Assembly: GCA_964603785.1 (NCBI GenBank)
Contig: CAZRWD010000004.1
Coordinates: 62,001 to 126,000, forward strand
From: CAZRWD01 sp964603785
GTDB taxonomy: Bacteria; Fermentibacterota; Fermentibacteria; Fermentibacterales; Fermentibacteraceae
DNA: 64,000 nt
Direction: 5' to 3'
The translations under genes and the position numbers were made by a program. Below, piece after piece: positions 42,401 to 49,715 of the stretch (its first letter is position 1; each line of letters opens with the position of its first letter). The notes under the pieces were generated by a model, which saw only the letters and a list, made by a program, of their open reading frames with translations, had not been told where the DNA came from and did not search any database.

Positions 42401-43058
42401 GGCGGAGAAGCAGCTCTTCAGGCCGCTCTGGAGGCGGCGGGCCATGAGCCGCATAGAACTGCTCGTGGCCGGCATGGGGAACAGGGAGAAGCTGGTGGAC
42501 GCCATCCTCGACCGCGTGGCCAGGGAGTCGGACATCGTGTCGCAGGTCCGGTTCCTCAGGCGCTTCGGCCAGCTCTACCTTTCGGTGGAGGAGGCCATCC
42601 TCGGCATCGGGGACAGGCGGTCCGAGCTCGGGGTGAGGGATTCCGTCTCCGACGTGTGGCTCTTCAGCGGCTCGGGCAGGGAGCCGGAGGACGCCTCCTA
42701 CGCTGCGAGGGAGGCCTTCGAGGCTGCGGTGGAGGTCTTCCGCGGCCTTCGCCGCAGGATGGGGGAGGTCACCGCCGAAGAGGCCGAGGAGATCAGCGCG
42801 GAGATGCGGAGGAAGTACAGGGACAACGCCGACGTCGTCGCCACCCTCCTCCGCTGGACGCTCGACCCGGCGAGGCTGCCCCTGCTCGAGATCCTCGAGA
42901 GCAACCAGCCCCTGCTCGAGGCCGCGAGCAGGGACACCGAGCTGATCCACCTCATGGACACACTCTTCCAGGATTCACGCTTCGCCTCCGTCGTCCAGGG
43001 CGCCGCACACGATCCCGTCCTCCTGAAGGAGAAGCTGCTGGAGATCTCGGGTGGCTAG
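39453..43058 (+). CDS. Very large alpha-helical protein of unknown function
   Basis: 1201 residues starting 13 bases after gyrA; no signal peptide or TM segment is visible. The sequence is almost wholly amphipathic helices rich in Leu/Arg/Glu with few Gly or Asn, suggesting an alpha-solenoid, but no Walker, nuclease or protease motif is seen. The C-terminal half has several long charged helices (RKTADALRAAEKQLFRPLWRRRAMSR, RREMGEVTAEEAEEI-like). It overlaps the asparaginase gene by eight bases. Codon use is like its neighbours. I do not recognise a family; a lineage-specific replication or nucleoid scaffold is only a guess from position. Confidence 0.85.
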   Translation: MSPAAAVLAKKLRLWFAANEPRTSPVPEIRTDSVLPRVLLDGSEADPAVVRELVRLRAFENPGWEDVCTDLAVILGKLSDASRVRLVESLSLISSSPPVEPDLARRWFSAVNTLMPSSYPTAVMEFFQLSWMWEQLRPVAGTDLDHVLALFHKALRGIGEGPRSAPMIHFMLQLAGRWPERFCYWLDRASVGGPDVVQALKLAESMIPEAPRHAAETLLDFAAEMGWRFLDDDSRPLWRAVGRLGEILFRRLRGIAVSVQNMRLLSGVLGQIERSGSLDSILSDVRVRVASQMFGEKDRAVVEEALESIPEVHGALEAVGEIELIVQATALRGSFTRPVDLGGAIVRLAVLAGGGDLDIDLLLKFLELFEGQIMEEQVLAAVDFLSGLTTVIPRHPVDTWFRMIRLIGLDADEAEVPRNQRNAMVRVMEALAAQTDPDSGLDRLEEALTIPGITQFEVYQASALLLRAAPSAPAGIVLSKVEQCNRLLSLLPPADREWLLANMPPQWLTALASEPAGGMKPVCDALEKLDARDRMLRFLDRIVAPLLEEVRGRDEVFEEYLAAAVVEYNRMPAQGQVRDTEHELLRRMFRTGSQAVAVEGTITDLLRLPGLEGERAEKLVEIVKSLCSVFSRQAVWQEATDNTLGHFLEKGVPRLVTALVDCPQALDSLGPGRMLEMVDQLMPSSPERDSDPQIARWQTRTGVVFFEQVLPLLLEILSDEPAEIEGTAQSIVEQATRALHGLPAGAGYLAEVAERLEQNLIDSYTSRFMAVASGGEAGAAATLPEGWASEMHASWSAGRAAETSLTREATQISRILTSDRRLQRIFVHEARRIWDGLSRAGLLSRPQVLRNPVEGLAALTDLAPGAFLDLVAVLEQGWGEVDPQVRERAERYFGRKGDRPGENACRAWRLETFTPLGACLVDMLLLDGARTSKLDVLMTGFLEVSEFLGTETGGEELLLAFQRCLSPEDRPSGARKTADALRAAEKQLFRPLWRRRAMSRIELLVAGMGNREKLVDAILDRVARESDIVSQVRFLRRFGQLYLSVEEAILGIGDRRSELGVRDSVSDVWLFSGSGREPEDASYAAREAFEAAVEVFRGLRRRMGEVTAEEAEEISAEMRRKYRDNADVVATLLRWTLDPARLPLLEILESNQPLLEAASRDTELIHLMDTLFQDSRFASVVQGAAHDPVLLKEKLLEISGG

Positions 43059-44049
43059 CACCGGACCCTCCGGCCGCCCCCCGAGGATGGCCCTCGTCTC
43101 GACCGGGGGGACGATCGAGATGTCCCCCGGACCGGACGGCTTCGAGATCCGCGGGGCCGAAGGGCCGCCGGGCCTCTCCGGGTGCATCCCCGACGGCTTC
43201 GAAGTCCAGCACTTCAAACTCTTCGCGCTTCCCAGCCCGCACATGACGCCCGGGCTCATGGCCGAGCTCTGCCGCTTCATAACCGGGCTCGCCTCCGAGG
43301 GCTTCGATGGCGTGGTGGTGACGCACGGCACCGACTCCCTCGAGGAGAGTGCCTTCCTCGCCGACATCTCCGTGCCCGAATCCCTCCGGGTGGTCTTCAC
43401 CGCCTCGATGAGGAGCCACGCGGAACTGGGGGTGGACGGGCCGAGGAACGTCCGCGGCGCGCTGCTGACGGCTGCCAGCGACGAATTTCATAACTTCGGG
43501 GTTGCCGTCGTCCTCAACGACGAGATCCATGCCGCCGGAAGGGTCACCAAGACCTACACGAGCAACGTCTCCAGCTTCGCGTCGCCGGGGTACGGCCCTC
43601 TCGGATTCGTCGACGAGGACAGGGTCTTCATGGTCAACCGGCCGGTCCGGCGCCTGAGGGTCGCCGGGGACGGGCTTCGGCTGGATCAGCGGGTGGGCCT
43701 CGTGAGGGTGGCCGCCGGGCTGGGGGCGAGGGAGACCGGCTTCTGCGTCGCCCAGGGGGACAGGGCTGTCGTGGTGGAGGCCTTCGGCCGCGGGAACGTC
43801 CCCCCCGACGTGGCCGACGCCATCGGGGCCGCATGCGCGGCCGGCGTCACGGTTGCGGTCGTCAGCAGGTGCTACATGGGGAGGGTGCTCGGAGTCTACG
43901 GCTATCCGGGCGGTGGCGCCGACCTCGAGAGGCGCGGGGCGATAATGGCCGGCGACCTTCACGGACACAAGCTCCGCCTGCTGCTGATGGCAGCCCTCGG
44001 AGCCGGTCTGGACAGGGACGGCATCGCAGGCCTCCTGGGGGGGCAGTAG
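43051..44049 (+). CDS. L-asparaginase (type I-like)
   Basis: 332 residues from a GTG. Asparaginase signatures: RMALVSTGGTIEM (first catalytic Thr), GVVVTHGTDSLEESAFLADI (second catalytic Thr-Asp), SMRSHAELGVDGPRNVRGAL. The second domain contains RGNVPPDVADAI and GVTVAVVSRCYMG. There is no signal peptide, so it acts in the cytoplasm, turning Asn into Asp and ammonia, consistent with amino-acid fermentation. The GatD-type fusion is excluded by the absence of partner sequences. Confidence 0.88.
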   Translation: MASTGPSGRPPRMALVSTGGTIEMSPGPDGFEIRGAEGPPGLSGCIPDGFEVQHFKLFALPSPHMTPGLMAELCRFITGLASEGFDGVVVTHGTDSLEESAFLADISVPESLRVVFTASMRSHAELGVDGPRNVRGALLTAASDEFHNFGVAVVLNDEIHAAGRVTKTYTSNVSSFASPGYGPLGFVDEDRVFMVNRPVRRLRVAGDGLRLDQRVGLVRVAAGLGARETGFCVAQGDRAVVVEAFGRGNVPPDVADAIGAACAAGVTVAVVSRCYMGRVLGVYGYPGGGADLERRGAIMAGDLHGHKLRLLLMAALGAGLDRDGIAGLLGGQ

Positions 44050-44124
44050 CGCCGTGGCTCTTGTTGACGCATCTCTCGGGCGGGGCATATCTTCAGCGTC
44101 CCGCTCCGGGCGCGGCCGGTAGCC

Positions 44125-44463
44125 GTGCCGGGCAGGGGTTTCACAATCTCGATACTCCCGCACAGCGGGAGGCCCCAGAGGCGTTTCGAGGTCTCGGGGG
44201 CCGGGCTGACGCTCTTGAAGGTCGGGATCGTGCTGGCGGTGCTCGTGGTCGCCGCGGCGGCGGTCCTCGTTTCCTCCTGGAGCGGGGCGATGGCGAGGGC
44301 GGCCATGCTGGAGGACAGGGTCGAGGTTCTCCGGGACTCGCTCTCCGGCGAGCGCTGCATCGAAGCCAGGCTGGATTCGATAGAAGCCTGCCTGGAGGAG
44401 ATCCGTGAGATGAGGCGCAGGATCGAGATCCTCGCCGAGACGGCCGACCCGTCAGGGGGCTGA
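44125..44463 (+). CDS. Membrane-anchored coiled-coil protein, M23-peptidase N-terminus without the peptidase
   Basis: 112 residues from a GTG. The opening FTISILPHSGRPQRRFEVS followed by a TM helix (LLKVGIVLAVLVVAAAAVLVSSW, about 29-51) and a coiled coil (residues about 58-105) is the standard N-terminal module of M23 metallopeptidases encoded beside bactofilins. The peptidase domain is missing: the frame ends with GDP-like tail ADPSGG and no HxxxD or HxH motif follows. It may be a shortened scaffold or regulator partner of the bactofilin 26 bases downstream. Confidence 0.7.
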   Translation: MPGRGFTISILPHSGRPQRRFEVSGAGLTLLKVGIVLAVLVVAAAAVLVSSWSGAMARAAMLEDRVEVLRDSLSGERCIEARLDSIEACLEEIREMRRRIEILAETADPSGG

Positions 44464-44489
44464 CAAGCCCCCCGAGAGAGGAATGGACA

Positions 44490-44852
44490 ATGGGCAGGGA
44501 CGATTCCTCCAGATCTTCCTCGATGAACTCGATAGTCGGGACGGGGAGCACCTTCACGGGAACGCTCCGCATGGACGGAGGGCTGAGGGTGGACGGGACC
44601 ATCGAGGGACAGGTGGACGTCACGGGCACCCTCGCCGTGGGCCACGACGGTCTGATCAGAGGCGACGTCAGCGCCACCCAGGCGGTCATCGGGGGCACGA
44701 TAATCGGCACCGTGAGGGCGGAGAGGCAGATGGAGCTCCAGAGCGGCTCCAGGATCGAGGGCGACATCTTCACCCGGTCCCTCATCATCGAGGAGGGGGT
44801 CTTCTTCGAGGGGAACTGCCGGATGAGACCCGAGGGGGAGCACGAATCCTGA
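44490..44852 (+). CDS. Bactofilin (polymer-forming cytoskeletal protein)
   Basis: 120 residues. The bactofilin beta-helix is clear: STFTGTLRMDGGLRVDGTIEGQVDVTG, LAVGHDGLIRGDVSATQAVIGGTIIGTVRAERQMELQSGSRIEGDIFTRSLIIEEGVFFEGNCRM. Short disordered ends flank it (N-terminal Ser-rich, C-terminal EGEHES). Bactofilins polymerise without nucleotide and position envelope enzymes. Followed by the DnaA-box-like cluster and the V-ATPase operon. Confidence 0.92.
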   Translation: MGRDDSSRSSSMNSIVGTGSTFTGTLRMDGGLRVDGTIEGQVDVTGTLAVGHDGLIRGDVSATQAVIGGTIIGTVRAERQMELQSGSRIEGDIFTRSLIIEEGVFFEGNCRMRPEGEHES

Positions 44853-44890
44853 TGTGGATTCTGTGGACAACCTCCCCCCGCTGTGTATAA
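44853..44890. promoter_or_regulatory. DnaA-box-like cluster upstream of the V-ATPase operon
   Basis: TGTGGATTC (44853), TGTGGACAA (44862-44870) and TGTGTATAA (44882-44890) lie within 38 bases, and TTTCCACAA is at 44952-44960. TGTGTATAA is a perfect TTATNCACA box on the other strand. The cluster is intergenic, between bactofilin and the first V-ATPase gene, about 13 kb from dnaA. Confidence 0.5.
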
Positions 44891-45004
44891 CCTGCTGGAT
44901 GGTTGCAGCCGAACGATATGCGCCGGAAACATAAAGGTGTTTCAGAGGTGCTTTCCACAAGTCGATGAACCAGTGAGCCACTCGCCCGAAAGGTGGGATT
45001 CGCG

Positions 45005-45325
45005 GTGACTGACAGCCTGGAATCGCTCAGGGAGGTCGAGAGGAACGCCCGGCGGGAGGTCGACGAGGCCCTGAGGAAGGCGGCCTCCATGAAGGCCGGT
45101 CTGCCCGGGGAGATCCAGGCCCTCCGCGAGGAGAAGGCGCGCAGGCTGGCCGCCGAGCGCAGGAGGCGCGAGGAGGCCCTGAAGGAGGCCGTCTCCGCAG
45201 AACGCGACACCCTGCTCGAAGCGGCCCGCGGGAAGCTCGAAGCCGTGAAGGCCCTGGAGGCCGCGGCCGTCGACAGGGCCTTCGCCCTCCTCCACCGGCT
45301 GGTCACCGGGGAATCGGGATCCTGA
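45005..45325 (+). CDS. V-type ATPase peripheral stalk subunit G/H-like
   Basis: 106 residues from a GTG with AAGGTGG upstream. One long charged helix (VERNARREVDEALRKAAS... RREEALKEAVSAERDTLLEAARGKLEAVKALEAAAVDRAFALLHRLV) typical of the H/G stalk subunit that pairs with subunit E. First gene of the operon, two bases before subunit I. Confidence 0.75.
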   Translation: MTDSLESLREVERNARREVDEALRKAASMKAGLPGEIQALREEKARRLAAERRRREEALKEAVSAERDTLLEAARGKLEAVKALEAAAVDRAFALLHRLVTGESGS

Positions 45326-45326
45326 G

Positions 45327-47327
45327 TTGGCGATCGATCCTGTAGTAAAGCGGAGGATCATCTGTCACGGAGCGTCCCGTGAAGCCGTGCTCTCCACCCT
45401 GGAGGCCCTCGGCGTATTCCATCCCTCCTCCGCACCGGGCGGGATCGAATGGCTCGTTCCGGCGTCGATGGACACGGCCGAGCTGGCCGAGAGGGTTCAC
45501 AGCCTGGACACCACGATAGAGTTCCTCAGGGGCTTCCTCCCCAGGCCGAAGCTCCTGGACAGGCTGTCGGCAGCCCCCCGGTCGGTCGACCTCGAGCAAC
45601 TTGCCTCCATGCCGTCCGATTCGGACCTCATCTGGCGGGCAGGGCGGGCCTGGCGCGTCGCCATGGTTCTCTCCGAGAGGCGGGGCGACCTGCGGGAGGC
45701 CCGCGAGGAGGTCGCCTTCCTCCGCGCATGGAGGGGGCTTCCGGCAGCCTTCGAGGAGATGGGGGCGCACGGATCCCTCGATCTGGTGGCCGGGACGGTT
45801 TCTGCGGCGCAGGCGCAGGCCCTCGCGGCCGTCGAGCGCGAAGAGCCCCTCGTCTCAATCCGCACCGTCGACGATGCGGTAGATCACCTCCGCGTCCTGG
45901 TGGTCATGCACCAGTCTGTCGCTGCCGGGGCTCGGCAGGCGCTCACCGCCGCCGGGTTCTCCCCGCAGGATTTCGGAACACGCCGGGGCGCGCCCGCGAA
46001 GCTCCTGAAGGCGGCCGAGACCAGGGTGAAGGCGCTGGAGCACAGGATCGAGGCCCTGGAGAGCGAGGCCGTCTCGCTCGCCGAGCTCACCGGGCGCTTC
46101 GAGATGCTGCGGGACGCCGCCGGCCTCCTGCTCGAGAGGCTCTCGGCAGCAGGCCTCGGCCTCGGAGGAGACAGGCTGTTCCTCATCGAGGGATGGGTGA
46201 GGGAGAGGGATCTCGAATCGCTCGAGCGATCGCTGGCCGTGATAGACGCCGTGCACCTCGAGCCCGCAGCAGTGGCCGAGGGGGAGGAGCCGCCGACCGC
46301 CCTCACCGAGTCCGCGGTAACGGACCCGTATGTCATGCTCACGGACATGTTCGGCAGCCCGGCACCCGCGGACCCCGACCCGACCCCCCTCATGGCTCCC
46401 TTCTACTCCCTCTTCCTGGGGATCTGCATAGGGGACGCGGGCTACGGAGCCGTCGTGGCGGCCGCTTCGGCCCTCGGCCTGGCCGCGGTGAAGAGGCGCG
46501 GAGGATCCGACAGGCTCTTCAAGATCCTCCTTCACGGAGGATTCGCCGCCATGCTCGCCGGGATCCTCCTGGGGGCCTGGTTCGGGCTGGACAGGTCACT
46601 CCTGCCCGCCTTCCTGGCAGCTCCCGCCGGGCTGCTCGACTCCCTCGTCCCGGGCGGCGGGCTCTTCGGGTCGTCCAAGCAGTTCCTGTACATGACTATG
46701 GCCCTGGGCATAGTGCAGCTGTCGGCGGGCATCGTCGTGAACTTCGTCAAGAGGTGGCGCGCAGGCGAACGGCTGACGGCCGTGCTCGAGCAGTCCGGCT
46801 GGATGCTCTCCCTGGTCGGCCTGTTCCCCTGGCTCTTCAACCACTATCTGCTCGGGGGAGTGCTCTACGACATCGAGGGACCGGTCGACGGGATGCTCCT
46901 GAACCTGCTCCTGGCCGGCGCAGTGCTGATATTCATCATGGGGGGGCGCGAGGCCCGGGGCTTCGGCAAGTTCGGCCTGGGAGCGATGGCCGCCTACGGG
47001 ATAGTCAACCTGCTCGCGGACGCGCTGTCGTACTCCAGGCTGTTCGCCCTCTCTCTCTCCAGCGGGATAATCGCCTCGGTCGTGAACGACATAGCGGGAA
47101 TGCTCCCCGGCACCGACATCCCGGGGCTGGGCCTGCTCATCTCGATCCCCGTGCTGCTGTTCGGGCACCTCTTCAACATCTTCATGAGCGTTCTGGGAGG
47201 ATTCATCCACACGGCCAGGCTCCAGTTCGTCGAGTTCTTCGGCAAGTTCTACGAGGGGACGGGAACCCCGTTCTCGCCCCTCAGGTACAACCCCCTCTTC
47301 GTGAACATCGTTCGACGCAAGTCCTGA
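45327..47327 (+). CDS. ntpI: V-type ATPase subunit I (a-subunit homologue)
   Basis: 666 residues from a TTG. The N-terminal cytoplasmic half (about 1-340) is helical with a coiled coil (KLLKAAETRVKALEHRIEALESEAVSLAEL). The C-terminal half has seven or more TM segments, beginning PTPLMAPFYSLFLGICIGDAGYGAVVAAASALG and ending LFNIFMSVLGGFIHTARLQFVEFFGKFYEGTGTPFSPLRYN, the conserved end with the ion-pathway arginine (TARLQFVEF). It forms the stator half-channels with the K ring. Confidence 0.95.
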   Translation: MAIDPVVKRRIICHGASREAVLSTLEALGVFHPSSAPGGIEWLVPASMDTAELAERVHSLDTTIEFLRGFLPRPKLLDRLSAAPRSVDLEQLASMPSDSDLIWRAGRAWRVAMVLSERRGDLREAREEVAFLRAWRGLPAAFEEMGAHGSLDLVAGTVSAAQAQALAAVEREEPLVSIRTVDDAVDHLRVLVVMHQSVAAGARQALTAAGFSPQDFGTRRGAPAKLLKAAETRVKALEHRIEALESEAVSLAELTGRFEMLRDAAGLLLERLSAAGLGLGGDRLFLIEGWVRERDLESLERSLAVIDAVHLEPAAVAEGEEPPTALTESAVTDPYVMLTDMFGSPAPADPDPTPLMAPFYSLFLGICIGDAGYGAVVAAASALGLAAVKRRGGSDRLFKILLHGGFAAMLAGILLGAWFGLDRSLLPAFLAAPAGLLDSLVPGGGLFGSSKQFLYMTMALGIVQLSAGIVVNFVKRWRAGERLTAVLEQSGWMLSLVGLFPWLFNHYLLGGVLYDIEGPVDGMLLNLLLAGAVLIFIMGGREARGFGKFGLGAMAAYGIVNLLADALSYSRLFALSLSSGIIASVVNDIAGMLPGTDIPGLGLLISIPVLLFGHLFNIFMSVLGGFIHTARLQFVEFFGKFYEGTGTPFSPLRYNPLFVNIVRRKS

Positions 47328-47339
47328 AGGGAGTAATCA

Positions 47340-47783
47340 GTGAACCAGCTGCTCGCATACTCTGGAGTCGCGCTCGCAGCGGCGCTCGCGGGGATCGGCT
47401 CGGCCGTGGGCGTGGGCATGGTCGGCCGGTCCGCGGCCGGAGTGCTCAGCGTCGACCCCAAGAAGTTCGGAAAGCTGCTCCTGCTCGTCGCCCTCCCGGG
47501 GACGCAGGGCATCTACGGCTTCGTCATCGCATTCCTGCTCCTCGGCAGGGTCCAGGCCGCTCCGGAGATGACCACCGCGTTCGCATGGCAGGCCTTCATG
47601 GCCGGCATGCCGATCGCCCTCGCGGGACTGATGTCCGCCATTCATCAGGCCAAGGTCGGCGTAGCGGGCGTCTCCCTCGCGGCGAAGCAGCCGGCCGATG
47701 CGGCGAAGGGCCTAATCCTCGCCGTCTTCGTCGAGTTCTACGCCATCCTCGGCTTCCTCGTCTCGTTCCTGATGCTGCCCTAG
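47340..47783 (+). CDS. ntpK: V-type ATPase rotor ring subunit K
   Basis: 147 residues, four TM helices in two repeats, from a GTG. The ion-binding residues known from Enterococcus NtpK are present: T55 and Q56 in LPGTQGIYG, Q103 in AIHQAKV, and the carboxylate E132 in VFVEFYAILG. This set favours Na+ over H+; the residue after the Glu is Phe rather than Thr, a difference to note. It forms the rotating membrane ring. Confidence 0.95.
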   Translation: MNQLLAYSGVALAAALAGIGSAVGVGMVGRSAAGVLSVDPKKFGKLLLLVALPGTQGIYGFVIAFLLLGRVQAAPEMTTAFAWQAFMAGMPIALAGLMSAIHQAKVGVAGVSLAAKQPADAAKGLILAVFVEFYAILGFLVSFLMLP

Positions 47784-47793
47784 GGCCCGGAAG

Positions 47794-48381
47794 ATGTCGA
47801 TAGAGGCGATAGCGGAGAAGATCGGCGGAGAGGCCGCCGAGGAGGCGGCGGCGATCCTGCGGAAGGCCGGCGCGGAGAGGGACGAGGCACTTTCCGCGGA
47901 GAAGCGCAGGCTCGAGGAGGAATACGCGCGCGACCTGGACAGGCTGGCCAGGTCCGTGAAGGACCTCGAGGCGCGGCAGCTCTACCACATCCGCCGGGAG
48001 GCCGGCAGGATGATCGAGAACGAGCGCAGGGCCATGCTCGACCGGGCCATACGGGCGTCCGTCGAGAGGCTCGCCGACCTTCCCGACGACCGGTATCTCG
48101 ATCTGGTCAGGGGCATCCTGCAGCGCTGCACGCTGGAGGGCAGGGTCGAGGTGCTCGTCTCCCCGCGCGACGAGGGGAGGATCACAGCGGACTTCCTCGC
48201 GGCGGCCTCCACCGGGGGGACCCGGTTCGTCCTTTCGGAGAAGCGCCACCAGGCCACGGGCGGCGTCATCATGCGCTCGGGCGGCGTCAGCCTCAACGCC
48301 ACGTTCTCCACCGTCGCGGCGCTCGAGCACGATTCCCTGGTCATGGACCTCGCCTCGTCCCCGGAGCCGCCCGCCGGATGA
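47794..48381 (+). CDS. ntpE: V-type ATPase subunit E
   Basis: 195 residues. N-terminal helix EAIAEKIGGEAAEEAAAILRKAGAERDEALSAEKRRLEEEYARDLDRLARS and the C-terminal globular part (LDLVRGILQRC, VLVSPRDEGRITADFLAAA, GGVIMRSGGVSLNATFSTVAALEHDSLVMDLAS) match the E stalk subunit. Overlaps subunit C by four bases. Confidence 0.92.
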   Translation: MSIEAIAEKIGGEAAEEAAAILRKAGAERDEALSAEKRRLEEEYARDLDRLARSVKDLEARQLYHIRREAGRMIENERRAMLDRAIRASVERLADLPDDRYLDLVRGILQRCTLEGRVEVLVSPRDEGRITADFLAAASTGGTRFVLSEKRHQATGGVIMRSGGVSLNATFSTVAALEHDSLVMDLASSPEPPAG

Positions 48382-49352
48382 GGAACCTCTACCTCTATGC
48401 GAACGGGAGGGTCAGCGCCCTCGAGAAGGACCTGCTCACGCCCCGGACCTGGCAGATGCTCATGTCCGCGTCCGACCAGTGGGAGGCCGCCCGTCTCCTC
48501 GCGGACACGTGGTACGGCCGTTTCCCCGGGCTGGGCCAGGGAGCCTTCGACGAGGTGTTCGAGGCGGCGCTCGAGGCTACCGAGGAGGAGCTGATAGACC
48601 TCGCGGAGGACTCCGCGCTCGTGAAGGGGATACTGCACAGGAGGGACGCCAGGAACGCCCGCCACATCTGGAAGGCGGCCCTGTGCGGGGGGCCTGCCGA
48701 GCCCGTCCTGGAGCGCCCCGGTCTGGTGGACACGGCCCTGCTCGGGGATGCGCTGGCCTCTGAGGAGGCCCGTTCGGCCCTCCCCCCCGCGTTCGCCAGG
48801 ACTGCGGCCGAGCTTGCCGGGATGAAGGATCCGGACCCCCTTGCCGTGGACGAGGTCGTCGACAGGATGGCTCTGGAGGTCGAGATGGACGAGCTCCCCG
48901 GGATGGGCCCCGGATTCCGCTCGTTCCTCACCGCGAAGGTCGACGTGATGAACATCGTCTCGACGCTCCGCGTCCTGGCCGCGGGACTGGATCCGGCCCT
49001 CGCAGGGGACAGGCTCCTCGAGGGCGGCAGCAGGACGCCGGCCGAGGTGCTGCAGGCTGCGGTCGAGGAAGGGCTGCCGGAGCTGACCGCGGAGATGCCG
49101 GGTCTGGAGAGGCTCGCCCCCCATGTAAGGGAGGCCCTCTCCTCCCGCTCGTTCCTCGAGCTGGTCAGGGAGTCGGATCGCGTGATGCTGGGGATTCTCG
49201 ACACGGGTTCGTTCGCTGTGTTCGGCCCCGAACCCCTCGCCGCCTTCGTGGCGAGGAGGGAGATGGAGGTCTCGCACCTGCGGATCCTGGTGGCCGCCAA
49301 GTCGGCCGGGCTCGAGAAGGCACGCCTCCAGAAGAGGCTGCCCAGAGGATGA
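48378..49352 (+). CDS. ntpC: V-type ATPase subunit C (d-subunit homologue)
   Basis: 324 residues of helical repeats: NLYLYANGRVSALEKDLLTPRTWQMLMSASDQWEAARLLADTWYG, VVDRMALEVEMDELPG, SFLTAKVDVMNIVSTLRVLAAGLDPALAGDRLLEGG and ending EMEVSHLRILVAAKSAGLE, typical of the central-stalk socket linking the K ring to the D/F shaft. Confidence 0.9.
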   Translation: MRNLYLYANGRVSALEKDLLTPRTWQMLMSASDQWEAARLLADTWYGRFPGLGQGAFDEVFEAALEATEEELIDLAEDSALVKGILHRRDARNARHIWKAALCGGPAEPVLERPGLVDTALLGDALASEEARSALPPAFARTAAELAGMKDPDPLAVDEVVDRMALEVEMDELPGMGPGFRSFLTAKVDVMNIVSTLRVLAAGLDPALAGDRLLEGGSRTPAEVLQAAVEEGLPELTAEMPGLERLAPHVREALSSRSFLELVRESDRVMLGILDTGSFAVFGPEPLAAFVARREMEVSHLRILVAAKSAGLEKARLQKRLPRG

Positions 49353-49363
49353 GGGGGTAGCCG

Positions 49364-49690
49364 GTGTCGTCCGGAGGCGTCGTTTTCCTCGGTGATCCCG
49401 ACTCCGTGATCGGGTTCCGCGCGCTCGGCGTGGACTCCGTGGTCCCCGCCGGCCCGGAGGACTCCGTGAGGGCGTTCAGGGCCGCCGTATCTTCCGGTGC
49501 GAGCGTGATAATGATAACCGAGGCCCTCCTCGATCCCCTCCGGGAGGAGCTCGACAGGACCGCTTCGAGGGCCGTGCCGGCGGTGGTGGTCCTGCCCGGG
49601 GTCTCGGGCGGGAGCGGCAGAGGCGGGGAGATCATCAGGAAGCAGATCACCAGGGCCGTGGGGGTGGATCTCATGGCCGAGGACCGATAG
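49364..49690 (+). CDS. ntpF: V-type ATPase subunit F
   Basis: 108 residues from a GTG. Rossmann-like F subunit: GGVVFLGDPDSVIGFRALGVDSVVPAG, ASVIMITEALLDPLREELDR, AVPAVVVLPGVSGGSGRGGEIIRKQITRAVGVDL. It binds subunit D in the rotor and precedes subunit A as in other A/V-type operons. Confidence 0.9.
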   Translation: MSSGGVVFLGDPDSVIGFRALGVDSVVPAGPEDSVRAFRAAVSSGASVIMITEALLDPLREELDRTASRAVPAVVVLPGVSGGSGRGGEIIRKQITRAVGVDLMAEDR

Positions 49691-49715
49691 AACCGGACCC
49701 CGGAGGACTTCACCG

